Positions 14,642 to 15,809 of a stretch of DNA of 15,809 nt are shown piece by piece (within the stretch, counting starts at the first letter, position 1; every line of letters begins with the position of its first letter). Origin of the DNA: CAVSWN01 sp046728115 (GTDB lineage: Bacteria; Acidobacteriota; Vicinamibacteria; Vicinamibacterales; CAVVIG01); the NCBI GenBank assembly GCA_046728115.1, contig JBKPDW010000139.1, forward strand, positions 1 through 15,809, written 5' to 3'. The notes under the pieces are model-generated. The model searched no databases. It saw only the letters and a program-made list of their open reading frames with translations, and was not told the origin of the DNA. A program made the translations under genes and the position numbers.

Positions 14642-15809
14642 CTAAAAGAACACCCTCGCGAAGAGCCGCAGCTGGCGCGGCTCCGGATACGTGTTGATGA
14701 CGAGGAAGTTCGCGTTGTTGAAGATCTGCGACCTGAGCGAGGTGCTGCCCAGCGTCTGCAACGCGTTCTTGATCTCGCCGGTTAACTCGAGCCGGCGGGG
14801 GCCGTTGCGGAACATGATCTTCGTCAGGCGGACGTGCGCGAACTTTTCCGACTCCGTCCGATAGATATCCCCGGGCGCGTCGAGATAGATGGTGCGCGTT
14901 CCCTGGGGGAGGGTGATATTGGCCTGCGAGCCGATCGCGATCCCGGAGACGAGCGTGACGTTCCCGGAGACTTGCACGGCAATCCTGGGGACTTCGTACG
15001 AGCCCATCAGCGAGAGCATGTTTGGCCGATCGCGCGCCCCGAGTCCGCCCTCCAGGTTGATGAAGTCGTTCGGGTCGCGCCCTTCCGGCGTTCCGGATCG
15101 GGTGCCGGTCGGCTCGATTCCTTTGGCCCGCTGACGCGTGTAGCCGGCCGTGAACTGCCACCGGTTCGACAGACGCTTCGTGGCAGAGAGGATCACCGCG
15201 TCGTACTGGCTGTAGTAGCCGGGCCCGTTCTGTCGCACAAAGAGCGACGCGGACGCCGGGCTCGTCCGCGGGAATACGGTGACGGTCTCGTTCACCGCGG
15301 TGCCGTAGATGGTGGTGCCGGTAATCGTTTGGGTTGCCTGACCGTACGTGCCGCCGACATCGACCCACCCGAGCTCGTTCCCGGCCCGTTTGTGGACGAC
15401 GTTGACGCCTATGCCCAGATTGTGCGCGAGCTCGCGATCGAAGCCGATCGCAAATTGATCGGTGTAGGGCGCCTTGGCGCTCGAGTCGAACCGGACGTTC
15501 GTGTTCGGAACGGTGACGGACTGAATGATGTTGAAGCAGTTGATCGTTTCGGTCGCGATCGTGGCGCCCGGGCAGGTGGCGGGATTGAACCCGGCGGTCG
15601 TCGAAATCGCGCGGCCCGGGTGCAGATCCTCGAATTCGCCAAGAAACAGCGGGAGGTAGTAGCGCCCTGCGACTCCCCGAATGATCGTCTTGCCATCTTT
15701 GGTCAGCTTGAAGTTGGCACCGATGCGCGGAGAGACCTGGTTCCACGTCACGAGGTGGCCCGCGCCCGGCAGGGTCCCGACCTCGTTGAATTCGAGATCG
15801 AACTTGGGC
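14642..15809 (-). CDS. TonB-dependent receptor, C-terminal beta-barrel fragment (runs off right edge)
   Basis: The frame stays open to the right edge, so 388 codons of the C-terminal part are visible and the start is outside. The sequence is rich in alternating amphipathic strands typical of an outer-membrane barrel: SPRIGANFKLTKDGKTIIRG, YTDQFAIGFDREL, YDAVILSATKRLSNRWQFTA and others. It ends in FARVFF, with the terminal aromatic residue expected for recognition by the BAM complex. The SPR-G-x-x-xx-D/G-KT-I-RG-G-Y segment is characteristic of the large Oar/carboxypeptidase-regulatory type TonB receptors abundant in Acidobacteriota. The transported substrate is unknown. It converges on the nucleoside hydrolase gene; whether it imports nucleosides or their products is open. 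Confidence 0.88.
   Translation of the reverse strand, partial: PKFDLEFNEVGTLPGAGHLVTWNQVSPRIGANFKLTKDGKTIIRGVAGRYYLPLFLGEFEDLHPGRAISTTAGFNPATCPGATIATETINCFNIIQSVTVPNTNVRFDSSAKAPYTDQFAIGFDRELAHNLGIGVNVVHKRAGNELGWVDVGGTYGQATQTITGTTIYGTAVNETVTVFPRTSPASASLFVRQNGPGYYSQYDAVILSATKRLSNRWQFTAGYTRQRAKGIEPTGTRSGTPEGRDPNDFINLEGGLGARDRPNMLSLMGSYEVPRIAVQVSGNVTLVSGIAIGSQANITLPQGTRTIYLDAPGDIYRTESEKFAHVRLTKIMFRNGPRRLELTGEIKNALQTLGSTSLRSQIFNNANFLVINTYPEPRQLRLFARVFF

Overview
The window looks like a chromosomal piece of a high-GC Gram-negative bacterium, most likely an acidobacterium of the Vicinamibacteria type. This rests on parts of two large TonB-dependent receptors (one starting with a carboxypeptidase-regulatory-like domain), several exported c-type cytochromes, a PQQ quinohemoprotein and a Tat-exported Rieske oxygenase. 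The placement is inferred from gene content, not from a marker gene. No tRNA, rRNA, CRISPR array or insertion sequence was seen.

Layout. (1) 1-193, minus: N-terminus of a TonB-dependent receptor running off the left edge. (2) 334-5053, minus: a three-gene NAD-dependent formate dehydrogenase operon. The molybdopterin core comes first (3101-5053), then a NuoE-NuoF fusion (1295-3100), then a separate iron-sulfur protein (334-1269). The core has an in-frame UGA at 4805-4807, exactly where formate dehydrogenases carry the catalytic Cys or Sec, followed by a textbook bacterial SECIS hairpin. It is therefore read as one selenoprotein of 650 residues and not as two broken ORFs. The iron-sulfur protein is the detached N-terminal half of a usual FdhA, so the alpha subunit is split and its halves are in swapped order. 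(3) 5341-12506: a block of exported redox enzymes. It holds two paralogous small cytochromes c (plus strand), a Tat-exported Rieske oxygenase, a cytochrome c-copper monooxygenase fusion of the PHM/DBH type with all six copper ligands, and a quinohemoprotein PQQ dehydrogenase (all minus). Hairpins of terminator type separate the convergent pairs. (4) 12665-13374, minus: decayed remains of a DMT-type sugar transporter and a ribokinase, broken by at least four frameshifts and two deletions. (5) 13499-14599, plus: an intact exported nucleoside hydrolase, divergent from the decayed genes. (6) 14642-15809, minus: C-terminal beta-barrel of a second TonB-dependent receptor, running off the right edge.

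How the parts may work together. Block 3 has the components for oxygen-dependent attack on an unknown substrate in the periplasm, with cytochromes c carrying electrons to or from the oxygenases and the PQQ enzyme. If the Rieske enzyme is a demethylase, as several relatives are, the formaldehyde and formate released would be a natural feed for the adjacent cytoplasmic formate dehydrogenase, which would make NADH. This link is inference. The nucleoside hydrolase plus dead ribose transporter and kinase suggest a former nucleoside-ribose salvage unit that has lost its uptake half.
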